Shown piece by piece: positions 63,785-64,000 of a stretch of DNA of 64,000 bases; the first letter of the stretch is position 1; each line of letters begins with the position of its first letter. Made by a program: the position numbers and the translations under genes. The stretch lies in NCBI GenBank assembly GCA_031378345.1, contig JANNDY010000036.1:1-64000 (forward strand), in the 5' to 3' direction. The notes under the pieces are model-generated. The model was not told where the DNA came from, did not search any database, and saw only the letters and a list, made by a program, of their open reading frames with translations. The stretch is from Emticicia sp031378345. GTDB taxonomy: Bacteria > Bacteroidota > Bacteroidia > Cytophagales > Spirosomataceae.

Positions 63785-63792
63785 GTATTTTT

Positions 63793-63892
63793 GTCGAGTT
63801 CAGAGTGTTAATTCTAAGAATTTTCTACGAAACTTTCATAAAGTTTTTGTAAAAATTTCTTTTATACATCACTCAGAACTCGACTTTTTTTT
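63793..63892 (+). promoter_or_regulatory. Long-range hairpin between acpP and fabF (possible attenuator)
   Basis: GTCGAGTTCAGAGTG (63793-63807) pairs with CACTCAGAACTCGAC (63870-63884) with one mismatch, closed by smaller inner hairpins (AAACTT/AAGTTT). It is followed by eight T residues. It ends 34 bases before the fabF start, so it may partially terminate acpP transcripts. Confidence 0.6.
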
Positions 63893-63925
63893 GCTTACGA
63901 TTTAATTTGACTAAAACCTCATTTT

Positions 63926-64000
63926 ATGACATTCAAGCGAGTAGTTGTAACAGGATTAGGGGCTTTAACGCCTATCGGAAACACCGTCGAAGAATATTGG
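63926..64000 (+). CDS. fabF: Beta-ketoacyl-ACP synthase II, 5' end only
   Basis: The first 25 residues (MTFKRVVVTGLGALTPIGNT then VEEYW) are the standard N-terminus of KAS II, and the gene runs off the window at 64000. It elongates acyl-ACP in fatty-acid synthesis. The assignment is strengthened by its place after acpP. Confidence 0.88.
   Translation, partial: MTFKRVVVTGLGALTPIGNTVEEYW

Overview
The window looks like chromosomal DNA of a Bacteroidota bacterium, most likely order Cytophagales. The evidence is AT-rich DNA with the standard code, promoters of the Bacteroidota type (TTG/TTTG, 17-21 bp, TANNTTTG), a type IX secretion (T9SS) C-terminal domain, many short signal-peptide genes of Bacteroidota families (DUF1573, DUF2911, DUF3467, DUF547, DUF983), a fused 2-oxoacid dehydrogenase E1, a DksA-like protein without its zinc cysteines, and a tRNA-Tyr/Gly/Thr-tuf operon. 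Genus cannot be fixed from sequence alone. Nothing suggests a plasmid, a prophage or a large genomic island.

Layout. 1-6664 is the 3' part of a giant secreted repeat protein. 6744-13426 holds a voltage-gated-type K+ channel, an LD-carboxypeptidase, a small charged heptad-repeat protein, a glutamine-synthetase-like enzyme, an ATP-grasp protein and DUF1573. 13669-23869 holds the fused E1, a secreted nuclease/phosphatase-like T9SS protein, glutamate dehydrogenase, a DksA/TraR-like regulator and an M14 carboxypeptidase. 24049-31795 holds an SPFH protein, an outer-membrane surface antigen, a TIM-barrel isomerase-like protein, kdsC, pbpC and tuf. 31944-32397 is the tRNA cluster. 32811-43022 holds an SdrD_B-like surface protein, an ECF sigma/anti-sigma/outer-membrane operon, tRNA-Cys, psd, a membrane TPR protein and an ABC ATPase. 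43181-53092 holds DUF2911, an S9 peptidase, an S74 protein, rimO, several small membrane proteins and two coupled GNATs. 53161-64000 holds a penicillin acylase, hisA and hisF separated by a GxxExxY gene and a GNAT, an unknown protein, an oxidoreductase, a thioredoxin-like protein, DUF3467, kdsA, acpP and the start of fabF. The cell-envelope theme is strong: kdsC and kdsA for Kdo, pbpC and LD-carboxypeptidase for peptidoglycan, psd and acpP-fabF for lipids.

The most unusual content is a population of short, GC-rich palindromic elements scattered through AT-rich DNA. Several lie inside or at the ends of coding sequences. The clearest is a 105-bp element with perfect 29-bp terminal inverted repeats, inserted in frame in the gene at 58183-59355. 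Others supply the last residues and stop codon of the S9 peptidase (43735-43783) and part of the C-terminus of the 58183-59355 protein (58218-58246), or sit between genes (11480-11513, 19108-19153, 38547-38783, and a 17-mer at 49115 and 57379). Heptanucleotide arrays form a second class of small repeat. Two exact 75-bp tandem units carrying a tRNA-Gly 3' end lie inside the tRNA-tuf operon. I found no CRISPR array, insertion-sequence transposase or recognisable new defence system. The element family is the best candidate for something under-described.
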